This document shows positions 33,216 to 43,990 of a stretch of 64,000 bases of DNA, piece by piece. Each line of letters opens with the position of its first letter. The first letter of the stretch is position 1. Origin of the DNA: Pollenia angustigena (taxonomy: Eukaryota; Arthropoda; Insecta; Diptera; Polleniidae); the NCBI GenBank assembly GCA_930367215.1, contig OV884056.1, positions 195,403,310 to 195,467,309 on the forward strand. Direction: 5' to 3'. The translations under genes and the position numbers were made by a program. The notes under the pieces were generated by a model, which saw nothing but the letters and a program-made list of their open reading frames with translations, had not been told where the DNA came from and did no database searches.

Positions 33216-34533
33216 CCCATTAAGGCCCTGCGTTGCGTTTTCGCAACGTTCATTTAAATCTCCCCTCAGGCATTTTGTTGTTACGTGATATTTTTCCTGT
33301 TTTTTGGGTACTTTTGGAAAAAGTTTAAAAAAATAAAGTAATTTATAATATACCTATCTGAAACTTCTGAAGGAGATAGCTAACATACGAACATTATTAT
33401 TTCTACTCAAAAATCCAATCATCGTAGATATTTGAGACTTTTTTTATGATTGGATACATCCCTGATGCGAAAACGCAACACTGGGCCTAAAATATATTAT
33501 ACAATCACTTGCTATTTAAATAAAACATGTAAATTATAAGTTGTTGTTATTACGCAGTAGGTAAATTCTCTATGTCAAGTGTGCTATTTTCCTAAAGGGA
33601 AGCGAACATCCACCAAAGTAGTCCCGTGATAGGTCTTTGGGGGAAGATACCGGTTCTAGTTTTAACAGTTTATATGAATAAGATCTATCACTTTTACATG
33701 GGTTTGTCATTGGTTTATTGACACCATTTGACCAGTCACACATCTGTTCTCAATGAACGTGTTAAGTTTTAGTTAGAACAATGTAAGTTTATTTCGATAC
33801 AATGTAGTATGTACCGTAATTCATTACTTTTTTACCTTCTTGTTCTTTATGCACCAGTTAGATGATAAGTTCTCCTTTCACTGGTCATGAGTTCTATCTT
33901 TTTGAACTTGTTCTATTTTCACAAATCCAGGAACAATTGACACAAATTTCCAGCAGGGTTACTTCAATATTTGATACCATCCACTGACAGCTAGGATATT
34001 TCAGGAGTGGGCATTATATTGAACCTGTGGTAAATTATGAACCGATCTTTACGAAAGTTGACAGTGTGATTTCTAGTCATTTAAAACTGTGACAGAACAA
34101 AATTTATAACAATAGAATTATTTTTTATGGTTTTAGGCGTACCAAAGTGTTTTTCGAGAGTGGGTTTTATATGGGTCCTATGGTAAATTATAGACCGATC
34201 AATTTACAAATGTGAAAAAAGTGACGTAGCAGTGCACACAAAGTGCCTTGGAGCATATCATAATTGAATTAAAAATAAAATGTAAATGAATATCTTTTTT
34301 AATTTTTTTTCCTAAAGACGTGAATAAAATATTTTAATTTAAAATTTTTACAAATCCGCTTAATTTGTATATCGTTATGGCCCAACGTTGCGTTTTCGCA
34401 ACGGGAGTTATCTGGGCTCCCACGTATCCGATTTGCCCAAAATTCGTTTTCTTTCATATTTAGGTATAGACAATTAAATTGTAAAAGTTACATCATTATA
34501 GCTCAATGGGAGCATGGTTCGGGCTTTAATGGG
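33216..34533 (-). mobile_element. TTAA-flanked element with CGTTGCGTTTTCGCAACG hairpins, copy 2
   Basis: TTAA at 33212-33215, then CCCATTAAGGCCCTGCGTTGCG; the far end is GGGCTTTAATGGG followed by TAAA, a decayed TTAA. Hairpins: GCGTTGCGTTTTCGCAACG near 33231, a decayed TGATGCGAAAACGCAACA near 33464, and AACGTTGCGTTTTCGCAACG near 34384. It is the inverted, shorter counterpart (1318 bp) of 22977-24787 and keeps the same internal TATTCGGC-repeat fragment but lacks its 142-bp duplication. Confidence 0.75.
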
Positions 34534-35699
34534 TAAATAAGAGAGACAGAATGCTGATGCTGTGCTCAAGTAATTCTTATGTGTAGAAGAAAAGTAAGGC
34601 AAAAATTTGGCAAATCCGCACATTGAGACTTGATATGTATGTACATTTCTGTTTCAACCTACGTTGAACAAACAGAATGACCGAAGCCTATAATCGTAAA
34701 ATTTAGTGATAAGCGTAACAATAAGAAATCCCTATAAGGCTTTCACAAAATTGTTTTTACGCAAGCTGATAAAATAACATTTTTTTCGCTCAGTTTTAGT
34801 AAATGTGTTACAATTATATTAGTGCTCATTTCTTAAAACCTCCCACAACCACGCCCATTTTCAACGGTTTACCAATTTTCTATTTTAGAATGATAACTCT
34901 CTACTGCAGTGTTAAAAAAAACTAAAATTTTCATATTTTATTCAACCGCAGAAATTTGTGGAAAAAATAGAAACCATTGGAATGCCATATTGGCAATTTG
35001 GGGCAGTTTGGGGCAACATTTTTGTTCATATTCTTCAAAAGCCAGGGGCCAAATTACGGCATTCGATATCGATCGAAATTGCAATACAATTTGAATGGGA
35101 ATTTCGATAGATATCGATTGCAGAAGTATTTGCAAATGTGGATAATCGGATGTCGACGAAAATATCTCGTCTAGGATGGCTTTTTTTTTTTTTTTGTTTG
35201 TTTAGAATTTAAAAAATATGCTTATAAAAAAGCGTTTTATGCGCATTCAATATGCAATATGCCCTGAAAATTTTAAAAAATATGCCCCAAAATATTCAAA
35301 AATTGCTCATTTGAAAACAAAATATTCAATAATTTAATTAAAGTTCCATTTAATAAAAACAATCCTTAAATTACCTGTATAATCTGTAAAGCCCAAACAC
35401 CATAGTATTTACAAACGATTTTACCCTATTTGGAAACGGTGGGCAGCCATTGTCTCACAAGTTATGTTCAGAAGTTAAAATTCATATAAGAGTTATTTGT
35501 GTCGAATATTATCTAGATATAAACATCCATATGAGATTTTTTGTCTTAAAGGGATTTAAGGGACGGTCGCTAAATTGCTTATTTATGATTACATTTAAAA
35601 GGAAGTGAAAGCTATTTATAGTAGGAAGCTTTGGGCAAATGTTAACCGATTCGAAAAGAATTTAATTTTTAGTAAAATATTTTTGGGTCGAATTTAATC

Positions 35700-35940
35700 T
35701 AAATACCAACATATTTCGATGGTTTACGGCCACAAAAGGCTTATTATGAAGGAGAAGTTGTTATAAGGGAATATGTGAAATTATAGACCGATTTTCACCA
35801 TTTACATAGACTTCTTCTTTACTTAAATTAAAATGTATTTACCAAATTTGATTAAATTATCTACAAGATTGCAATTTGTACTTTTCGATCAAGGTTAACA
35901 TGGACATACAACCAGCCTGACGGATGGATGAATACACTGA
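35700..35940. repeat. Fragment of the TATTCGGC/GATACCCT repeat family
   Basis: Keeps the order GGTTTACGGCCAC, AAATTATAGACCGATTTTCACCAT, ACAAGATTGCAATTTGTAC, AAGGTTAACATGGACATACAACCAG, GACGGATGGATGAATA. The 38.2-kb fragment and the fuller 42.4-kb copy repeat the latter parts. Ends are lost. Confidence 0.5.
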
Positions 35941-36408
35941 TCAACAAATTTGGGAAAAAATTGACTGCAGAGATGAAGCATGTTTTTTAACTAATCTGGG
36001 TGCGCTAAATTCGAATCTGGCATACAAATTGGGCTATCACGTCTTGTTCAAATTGTATCGAATGCTGGCAATACTGTTAAACAGTCAATACTGACACTAC
36101 AATTTCACAATTATTTATTTGACCGAAGCCACATTCATTCTAAATCTTCATAATAGAAGCATTTAAGCATGTCAGGGAGATCGTGTTACTTATTCAAGCT
36201 ATTTTTGCTTTGCGTGTGTTGAATATTTGGTTGAAAAAAAAGGATATGCAATATCAGGAACATTCGAATATGCATATTTACATTATTTTGGTTTTGCATT
36301 CAGAAACTCGGACAACCGTGGACAGCGACAATTTGTGGCATATTCTTCATTCGCATTTAGATTTTTTTCAAAAAAAATAAAAAAGCTAGGTGCAGTGAGT
36401 GCGATCTA

Positions 36409-36423
36409 GGGGGGGGGGGGGGG
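36409..36423 (+). repeat. G15 homopolymer
   Basis: Fifteen consecutive G between GATCTA and TGATCAC. Strikingly out of composition for this AT-rich window; possibly a sequencing or assembly artefact. The palindromic GATC context on both sides is notable. Confidence 0.8.
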
Positions 36424-36549
36424 TGATCACCAAGATTTAATGAAAATTGAAAGAATTTATCAAGGATTTTGAGACAAAAGCATGCCAGGAGACTATTGCT
36501 GGACTCTAATACGTGATATCGAATCAGCAAAATACAAACGACGTTCAAA

Positions 36550-38127
36550 TAACGCCATTCCCTTTTTCTTATATATTTTTTACACCTTTTGGGGAGCAAA
36601 TAAGACAACCGTATATTTTTTTTAAAAAATTTTTATTTAAATTCTTAGAAATTAAGGGGGCACATATGTGTACCTCAGTAGTGGGATTCTGTAACTTTTA
36701 ACAATAACAACAGTTGTTATAATTGTCAACATGGTTTGTTGTTTGCACTAACGATTATGTGATTCTGTAAATTGTTGATAAAACATGGATAAAAATTAAC
36801 GTCAAGTGGCATCACTGTCAAAAAAAGGGCAAAATAACGAAAAACACAAAGAGGAATAAAAAAAACAAATAAAATTATTAAAACTAAACAGAATTTTTTT
36901 TAGTTTTTTGTTTTTTTTTTAAGAAGATAAGCCAAACATTTTACTATTAAATTAAATGCAAATTATTTAATTGCTATTTTCAAGTTACATTATTTCTTTT
37001 AAAGGGCTTAATAAACGTCACAAATGGCATGGCAAACATGTAAAAATTTAACGTTTGTACAAAGATTTTGTGTTGTTAATTGGGGTGTTTGCTGTTTGGA
37101 CAAACATTTGAAGCAATGTTTGCAGAAATATTAAAAATTTTTAATATTTGGCAGACATGTTGGATATTTGTCAAACTTTTTGTGGCGTCTAATGCCAAAT
37201 GCATTCAATTTAAGTCATTTTTAATATAAAATGAAATTTTTTTAGCAGTATTGCTTGTCACAAAACATCTCGTTGTTTAAATCACTTTTTACTTTAAATT
37301 TTTTGCCTTTTTTATAATTTTTTCTCCGTTTTAAGCAAAAAGCAACAAAATTGCCGCAGCACTATTGGCATCTGCATTCATTGAAAACAAAACAAAAATG
37401 AAAATTAATGTTTGTACGGAGAATATTTGTGTTGTTTATTGTCAAACCCCAAACGGAAACAATGTGTGTGTTTGCCAAGCATTTTGTGTGGTTTATTATT
37501 CCCTTAACTAAATATTTTTTATTGTTTCAACATTTAACAATAAATAAACAACACTAAAAAAGTTGTCGTTTACTTAACACAAGCAGCTGACTTAACGATA
37601 ACAAGTGCTGTTTAAAATGTTACAGAATAGCAAAATCCTTAATTTGCTTGTTAATTATTTTAACAATGACAACTATTGCTAAAATTAATTACAGAATCGC
37701 ACTACAGGTCTTAAAATATGAAAAATGTCCAATAAAATTCGTAATTTCTTAAGATCTGAACTGAACCGATTAAGTTAAGGGCTTATTAACTTATCTTATG
37801 AGATGTAATTTAAATTTCGGTTTTTATTATTTTTTTGATTTTTTTATTTAAACTGGTAGAAAAAGAGGTGCACATATGTGTAATTCAGGTCTTAGCGGTT
37901 AGTTATTGAGGAAAAATATCCCAACAGTATGGTTTTTTCAAACTGTTAAATTTAAATGTAAAAATAATGGCTAAAACTTCTAAGCCCAGCTATCTTTTGA
38001 TATTGTTTTGAAGCGCAGTAGCTTAAAGCAAGTAATAAAACTGTTTCTATTGGTCACTCGATCTCGCTAGTCTTTAAAACTTATAATAAGTTAAGGTGCA
38101 CATATGTGTACCCATGGTCTGAAGAGG
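36550..38127 (+). mobile_element. TTAA-flanked element with GGTGCACATATGTGTACC hairpins, copy 2
   Basis: Collinear with 6404-6955: TTTCTTATATATTTTTTACACC, GGGGGCACATATGTGTACCTCAG, then after an insertion AGGTCTTAAAATATGAAAAA, AAGAGGTGCACATATGTG and GGTGCACATATGTGTACCCATGG. The right TTAA (38128-38131) is intact; the left is decayed to ATAA. Interrupted at 36679-37704. Confidence 0.7.
36679..37704. mobile_element. 1.0-kb element with TAGTGSGATTCTGTAA ends inserted in a TTAA element
   Basis: Left TAGTGGGATTCTGTAAC, right TTACAGAATCGCACTA; CAG duplicated on both sides (36676-36678, 37705-37707), with the empty site visible as CACAGGTCTTAAA in copy 1 at 6.52 kb. The interior is AT-rich with many ACAAACATT / AACAACA words and no transposase. 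A 3-bp duplication is an unusual clue; superfamily not assigned. Confidence 0.75.
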
Positions 38128-38199
38128 TTAAAAAGATTTGAATGATTTTTTATGTAAGAAACGAATAAAAACATTTTTTTTGTATCTCGAAAACCTGTC

Positions 38200-38350
38200 G
38201 TGATAGAGAAAAACCAATTACAAAACCTTGTAGGCTAGTGTTATCTACAAGACTGCAGCTTGTACTTTGCGAACAAGGTTAACATGGACAGACAACCAGT
38301 TAGACGGATGGATGAATATCGTTAGATCACTTAAAAAAGTGATTCAGAGT
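38200..38350. repeat. Fragment of the TATTCGGC/GATACCCT repeat family
   Basis: ATCTACAAGACTGCAGCTTGTAC, AAGGTTAACATGGACAGACAACCAG, GACGGATGGATGAATATCG and AAGTGATTCAGAGTCGATTG match the 35.8-kb fragment and the 42.4-kb copy in order. Confidence 0.55.
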
Positions 38351-38436
38351 CGATTGAAATATTAAAAGATTTCTATTTATTACACACATCGCAAAAAACG
38401 TATATAATTGCTTTTTCCTTTAGTTTTGCTTATTTA

Positions 38437-39870
38437 TAAAATTTTAAATTTCAAAAGATTTTGTTATTCGTGCTTAATTCCCAGTTTTTATTCTTGATAA
38501 AAACACTTGAAATTTATTGTTGATGGGATAAGCTATTCCTATGCATTTCACTGGTTGCTTAGGCCAGATCATCAGGAAACTTCATCCATAAAGATTTTAG
38601 AAAAACTAAAGATATTAAACCAAATAAAACTGTAAAACGTATAAGACTTATAGCAACAGTTCTACTTGTAATAATATCAAAGTTTAAACAAAACACATCA
38701 ACAATAAAAAAGTGGGATTATCTCATCTTACATTCCCCACTACAATTAGTTGAAATTCTCTCAACATAAATTGTAGTTGTAAGTAGGTTAGGAAAAACAA
38801 AATAAAAACAAAATAAAAACAATAAATTTCAAGTGTTTTTGTCAAGAATAAAAACTGGGAATTAAGCACGAATTTACAAAATCTTTTGAAATTAAAATTT
38901 TGTATTCCCAAAAATTGAAATTACTTTTTGATAATAAACAGGCAGTGCACGGCCTAAAAAACACTTAATTGACAACATCTTTTGTAAGTTGTTGTTTTTT
39001 TCATTTTGTTTTTCTTAACCTACTTACAACTACAATTAATGTTGAGAGAATTTCAACTAATTGTAGTGGGGAAATGAAAGATGAGATGAACCCACTGTTG
39101 TTTATTGTTGATGTGTTTTGTTTAAACTTTGATATTGTTACAAGTAGAACTGTTGCTATAATTCTTATACGTTTAACAGTTTTATTTGGTTTAATATCTT
39201 TAGTTTGTCTAAAACCTTTATGGATGAAGTTTCCTGATGATCTGGCCTAAGCAACCAGTGAAATGCATAGGAATAGCTTATCCCATCAACAATAAATTTC
39301 AAGTGTTTTTATCAATAATAAAAACTGGGAATTAAGCACGAATAACAAAATCTTTTTAAATTAAAATTTTGTATTCCCAAAAATTGAAATTACTTTTTGA
39401 TTATAAACAGGCAGTGCACGGCCTAAAAAACACTTAATTGACAACATCTTTTGTAAGTTGTTATTTTTTTCATTTTGTTTTTCTTAACCTACTTACAACT
39501 ACAATTAATGTTGAGAGAATTTCAACTAATTGAAGTGGGGAAATGTAAGATGAGATGAACCCACTGTTGTTTATTGTTGATGTGTTTTGTTTAAACTTTG
39601 ATATTATTACAAGTAGAACTGTTGCTATAAGTCTTATACGTTTTACAGTTTTATTTGGTTTAATATCTTTAGTTTTTCTAAAATCTTTATGGATGAAGTT
39701 TCCTGATGATCTGGCCTAAGCAACCAGTGAAATGCATAGGAATAGCTTATCCCATCAACAATAAATTTCAAGTGTTTTTATCAAGAATAAAAACTGGGAA
39801 TTAAGCACGAATAACAAAATCTTTTGAAATTAAAATTTTGTATTCCCAAAAATTGAAATTACTTTTTGAT
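38437..39870. repeat. Inverted-plus-tandem array with 469-bp period
   Basis: The left part (38437-about 38815) is inverted relative to two direct units that follow. TGTATTCCCA recurs at 38901, 39370 and 39839, exactly 469 bp apart each time. Units contain TTGTTGATGGGATAAGCTAT, GAAACTTCATCCATAAAG and the mirror of TTCGTGCTTAATTCCCAG. A truncated relative lies at about 54472-54590. The 93-residue frame at 38969-39250 and the 38723-38911 frame lie in the repeat and have no motif. Confidence 0.75.
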
Positions 39871-40014
39871 TAAAATTTTTAAGTTTAAAATAACATTTGT
39901 ACATATTTAATGACAACCTGCTTTGTCTTTTAATTTTAGAGTAAAAATTAAATGTAGATGGCGAAATTGAAGCAACATGTTGGGTGTACAGATTGAAATT
40001 TTAAACAAAAAAGC

Positions 40015-40262
40015 CAGCGGTCTAATCACCGCATACGATATCAAGCAAAATTGATCGAAATCTTTTATATTGGTATCATGACGCTCGATATAGAATGAAG
40101 TATACCGTAATTTGAGATGATAGCATTCGATATCGAGTAACCAAGACGTTACATGTCTCGAGTTTTCATACGATACATCAGTGTTTATCGTATTCAGAAA
40201 AATACGATAATGTACTCAATAAGATAGTTTACACGATATCTGATGCCGTGATAAGACCCCAG
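40015..40262. mobile_element. MITE with GGTCTWATCACSGCAT ends
   Basis: CAGCGGTCTAATCACCGCAT (left) and the mirror ATGCCGTGATAAGACCCCAG (right), both followed inside by GATATC words; ACGATAATG/CGATATCG repeats within. About 248 bp, no coding. Related end motifs at 12.65 and 35.05 kb. Confidence 0.65.
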
Positions 40263-40733
40263 AATTTCACCAAAAAAAATCTATTTTTTTATTTGTTGTG
40301 AAAGCTCTTGTAGACATCTAAAAAAATTTGCCTCAAAAAGGCAAACTATGCACTATAAGCTTAAAAAATGATGCAAGAAGGCTCTTTTAACTAAATTATG
40401 CAAAAAATGTTGCAATCGGTAAAATATGCAGAAATATGCACTAACAAATCGATGCCAAAATTCATAAAACGCTCTAAAACGGATAAATGTATTGTTTCTG
40501 CCTTCATTGGTCGCACAAGGAAAAACATGCAATTGCATATTTATGGTTTCCCTACTTATCATATACATACATCTGCTGGCCTTAAGGTGCTGCTTAACTA
40601 CTGTGAACTTTAACTTTTATGCATAAGTGGGTTAATAAATAGTTTGACAGCTAAAAAGTGAAAAGCTATGACACCAAAATCATTGAAATAGTTTTTAAAT
40701 TTTTCCAATACAGAAACATGTAGTCGACTTTAT
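40263..40733. other. No gene recognised
   Basis: The two 71-residue frames here overlap on opposite strands (40353-40568 minus, 40398-40613 plus) and encode nothing recognisable. Confidence 0.4.
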
Positions 40734-40976
40734 CAGCCATGTCACAGAGTACAATTCCGTTCGGAATGATTCCGTTCGGAATTGAAGAAAACATATTTGT
40801 TTATTGATAGAAAGTGTATTTTGATAGTTTTTGGCGTTTCATATACAGAAAACTCCCATTCCGTGCATGAAAACAAAAATGGTTTCATTCCGAATTTTTT
40901 TTTCGTCATTTTCTGAAGCACCAAAATACGGAATGAATTCCGTTTCCGAACGGAATTGTACTCTGTGACATGGCTG
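40734..40976. mobile_element. MITE with 33-bp perfect terminal repeats (CAGCCATGTCACAGAGTAC...)
   Basis: The first and last 33 bases are exact inverted copies, beginning CAGCCATGTCACAGAGTAC and continuing into AATTCCGTTCGGAA. TAT stands on both sides (40731-40733, 40977-40979). 243 bp. GGAAT/ATTCC words continue the stem inward. Perfect ends suggest recent activity. The long minus-strand frames here (40742-41123) cross the element and are spurious. Confidence 0.85.
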
Positions 40977-40979
40977 TAT

Positions 40980-41792
40980 ATTGATAATAAATTGTTCAAA
41001 TTCTTGGAAATTAGACTTTGTTTTGACAAATGAAAACAAAGTTCGGTTATTCGAATATCGGTAAGATGCTTTATAATTTTCTTTTTTCACTCTTTTCGAT
41101 ACTAAAGCAGACATTAAGTGCATTGTAATATCATAATAACTAGAATTTAGATGGGGAACTTTATGTGGTTATTCCCTAGATTTCCAGCTTAAAGTTTTCG
41201 GATATTTAAAAAATATTTGTCCCGGAAAATGTTTTCCCATTCAGAAACGTTAATCGGAAGGCTAATTTGTACTTAGCTTTATTAAGAGCTGGATTAAAAC
41301 GCCTTCCTTTAACTTACGGTTATTTGAACGAACGGGTGTACATTCAAGCGATAAATCCGAAAGATGTGTTGCATTGATTATTTCCAGTGTACTCGTTTGA
41401 ATGATAAAGATATTCGTAAGTTTGTATGTTTGTGTGTTTATTTATTGTAATAATGGTCATCAGCAGCAAAATTGATTTAAGATTAAAAATGAACTATATT
41501 TTAGCAGATGTACAAAGGAGATTTAAATTTGTAATTTAAATCATTTACATAAAACTAGAAAATTCTTTTGTAAAATTATATGAAGCAAAAAATTTTAAAT
41601 AAACTTCTAAGCTTTTACATATTTAAGGTAATTATTAATATGTATTTATAAACATTTTCAAAAAAGGAGATGAAAAATATGTTTTTTTTTTTTTTCTTAA
41701 AAAAATTAAGAATTTATAAAGAAAACAAATTTATTTTCTAGTTCATTGAAGAGTAAAGTATTAAATTACTGAGAATTAATATGTATATGTAT
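40980..41792. other. AT-rich stretch, no gene
   Basis: No coding, RNA or terminal-repeat signal that I can support. Confidence 0.5.
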
Positions 41793-42038
41793 TAGGGGTT
41801 TAACTTTTGAAAAATTTTTTGAATTATCAAAAAATACCTATCCATGCCATAGACCATGAAAATCTATGATGAAAAGTGGGGTCACTTTTTCGCGGGCGTT
41901 AAAAAAGTTCCGCCCCAAATCACTTTGAAGTTTAGTATTTGGATTTTTTCTATTGTTTATTAAAAATACAACATCCTTATTGTTAAAACACAAACTATTC
42001 ATTTATATTTTTATTGTATTTCACAAATAAGACGTATA

Positions 42039-43184
42039 CAGTGTTGCCAAAACTTGGTGACCAAAAATGGCTAAATTTACGGAAAAAAATGGCTAAAAAT
42101 GGGCTAAAAAATGGCTAAAAGCTTTTTTAAATACAAACACATTAAAATTCAATAACAAAACAGAAATAATTAATTTAAAGAATAAACGTAAATTAATATT
42201 AAAAAATTAAATCATCGAAAAATTCGATGTCGTTATTGTTCATCTCATAGGAATGGTGCCTATTAGTTTTAAATAATTTAAAGGTAAATCATAATCACGA
42301 CAACATTTAGCCAACCTTTTGAGTCCAGATCTACAATAAAAATCAAATAAGAAAGAATAGTCTGTTAAACCCGACTTTATGATACCCTACACCACATAAG
42401 AACCTTTGTACCAAATTTTATCAAATAATCTCTAAATTGCGACATGTACTTTGCACACAAGGTTTACATGGACAGCCAGCCGGACAAACATCGTTAATTC
42501 GACTCAGAAAGTGATTATGAGTCAATCGGTATACGTAAAGCTGGTCTAAGGAAGGAGACATAAACACAAACGCATATTACCCTTAACACTATTGTGGTGG
42601 TGGTATAAATATTGTATTGTTATGGTAAAAATATTTACCGCATTGATAAAATCGAATTAACGGTTGCTTAATGTAACCTATTTCTCAAATTACTTTTAAC
42701 GATGTTTACTTGTCTAAGCACCCTCTCTAGCATTAGACCATGGAAGTGAGAGCAACTTTATAAGCAAATCTGAAATTTTTAAAACAATTTTGTTACCGCC
42801 TGCATCCCTTCATTGAAATACTTGCAACCAGAAAGAAACAGCGATGTTTGTGTTGATCCATTTTATAAACTTAATATTGGAATACTGTTCCTTTATTTTG
42901 AAAGATGTTTCGTCATCATCGTTTATAGCGATTTCCAACATTTGTTAAAGTTGTGATTTAAATTCAAGGCGTTTTAATTGTTCAAAATGTTTATTTTACT
43001 TTTATAAATTTTTATAATAAAATAAAAATTATTCTTTTAAAAGAAAAACGACAAAAAAATTTTATGGATAAACAAGTGGAAAAATGGCAAAAAAAATGGC
43101 TAATGCCTAAACTAATTTTTTAATGGCTAAACAGGGTGAAAAATGGCTAAATCTAGCCACTAAATAGCTAAATTGGCAACACTG
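42039..43184. mobile_element. hAT-type non-autonomous element with CAGTGTTGCC ends and AAAATGGCTAAA repeats
   Basis: Exact 8-bp duplication GACGTATA at 42031-42038 and 43185-43192. Ends CAGTGTTGCCAAAACTTGG and its mirror AAATTGGCAACACTG. Both subterminal zones carry AAAAATGGCTAAA repeats, as expected for hAT transposase binding (known for the superfamily). 1146 bp, no transposase; contains a TATTCGGC-family copy at 42.38-42.61 kb. Confidence 0.9.
42381..42607 (+). mobile_element. GATACCCT...TGGTGGTAT repeat family, short complete copy
   Basis: Opens GATACCCTACACCAC and closes GTGGTGGTGGTATAAAT, the mirrored ends of this family. Between them: ACATGTACTTTGCACACAAGG, TACATGGACAGCCAGCCGGAC, AACATCGTTAATTCGACTC. 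It matches the fragments at 35.8 and 38.2 kb and lies wholly inside the 42.0-kb hAT element. Confidence 0.6.
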
Positions 43185-43653
43185 GACGTATACGACCAAT
43201 TATACTACATCCAAACAGTTAAAAGTAAGTTAAAATAACACGGAAACTCTTTTTTGAACAAAATGGAACCAACCTCACAATCCCAATTGTTTACTTTTAT
43301 TTTCATTTGTTAACAACAACACAACACGCACTTTGAACTTAAAGTTTATTTCCTTCAACAAAGATAATTTGTAGCATCTGAAGTTAATATATAGTACATT
43401 ACTGTATGTATGGTATTTAAAAAATAAAAATTCAAATGATATTATTTTTTGGAAGCTTTTAGAAAAAACGGTTTGGGAGGAGGTTTTTTATCCAAATTGA
43501 TCTCAAAAAACTGTTTTCTTGATATACACATCAGTGGCCACCCCGTCGTGAAAGGTATTTTTTTTTTTGGTTATGCCCCTAATGTATATGCAGTATCAAA
43601 AAAAAACATGATATAATCAAATGAAAAAATGTTTTACCTAAAATAAGTCATAA

Positions 43654-43793
43654 GTACAACAACTCAAATGGAAAAGAAAGTATGACTTTTTCGCTTGGGA
43701 GGAAAGGCATGACTTTGAACATTGTAGACGAAGTACATTGTAGAAAAAACATGCCTTCCCCTCATGTCTTCTTCCTTCATTTTGAGTGTACAT
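43654..43793. repeat. Short inverted repeat (ACTCAAATGGAA / TTCATTTTGAGT)
   Basis: ACAACTCAAATGGAAAAGAAAG and AGGAAAGGCATG on the left are mirrored by CATGCCTTCCCC and CTTCCTTCATTTTGAGTGTA on the right; GTAGACGAAGTACATTGTAG forms the turn. Probably a small palindromic MITE; boundaries uncertain. Confidence 0.45.
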
Positions 43794-43990
43794 ACTTTTA
43801 GTCGAATAATTAAAGTTTGTATTAAATTCAAAAGTAAAGATCCAAGAAGACTTCCCTAAAAAATGTCAATTATAGGGACTAATGGTTGAGAATAAATGCT
43901 CTCTACAAACTAAAATTTAAATGCTACATCTACATCCAAGGTGTTTGAATATGGTCATCTCCAACAATACTATTTAAAAAAAAAATTTAA

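Larger units (their letters stand above)
34538..36549. other. No gene recognised; scattered repeat fragments
   Basis: Contains AAATTACGGCATTCGATATC (35052-35071) with mirrored CGATATCGATCG / GATAGATATCGATTGC words, resembling the ends of the MITEs at 12.6 and 40.0 kb; a TATTCGGC-family fragment at 35.7-35.94 kb; and a 15-base G run. Frames at 34909-35174 and 36183-36701 overlap on both strands and lack motifs. Confidence 0.4.
41793..43581 (-). mobile_element. hAT-type MITE, TAGGG(A)TATAACTTTTT family, copy 3 (diverged)
   Basis: Ends TAGGGGTTTAACTTTTG and TTGGTTATGCCCCTA. The left body (GATGAAAAGTGGGGTCACTTTT, TAAAAAAGTTCCGCCCC, TTGAAGTTTAG) parallels copy 2. Flanks ATATGTAT and ATGTATAT are offset by two bases in an AT dinucleotide context, so the duplication is unclear. 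A second hAT-type element (42039-43184) is inserted in it. Confidence 0.65.

Noticed and set aside
38969..39250. 93-residue membrane-like protein
   Set aside because: Lies in the 469-bp repeat; the next unit breaks the frame.
40742..41123. Overlapping 94-95-residue minus-strand frames
   Set aside because: Cross the terminal repeat of a MITE and carry no motif.
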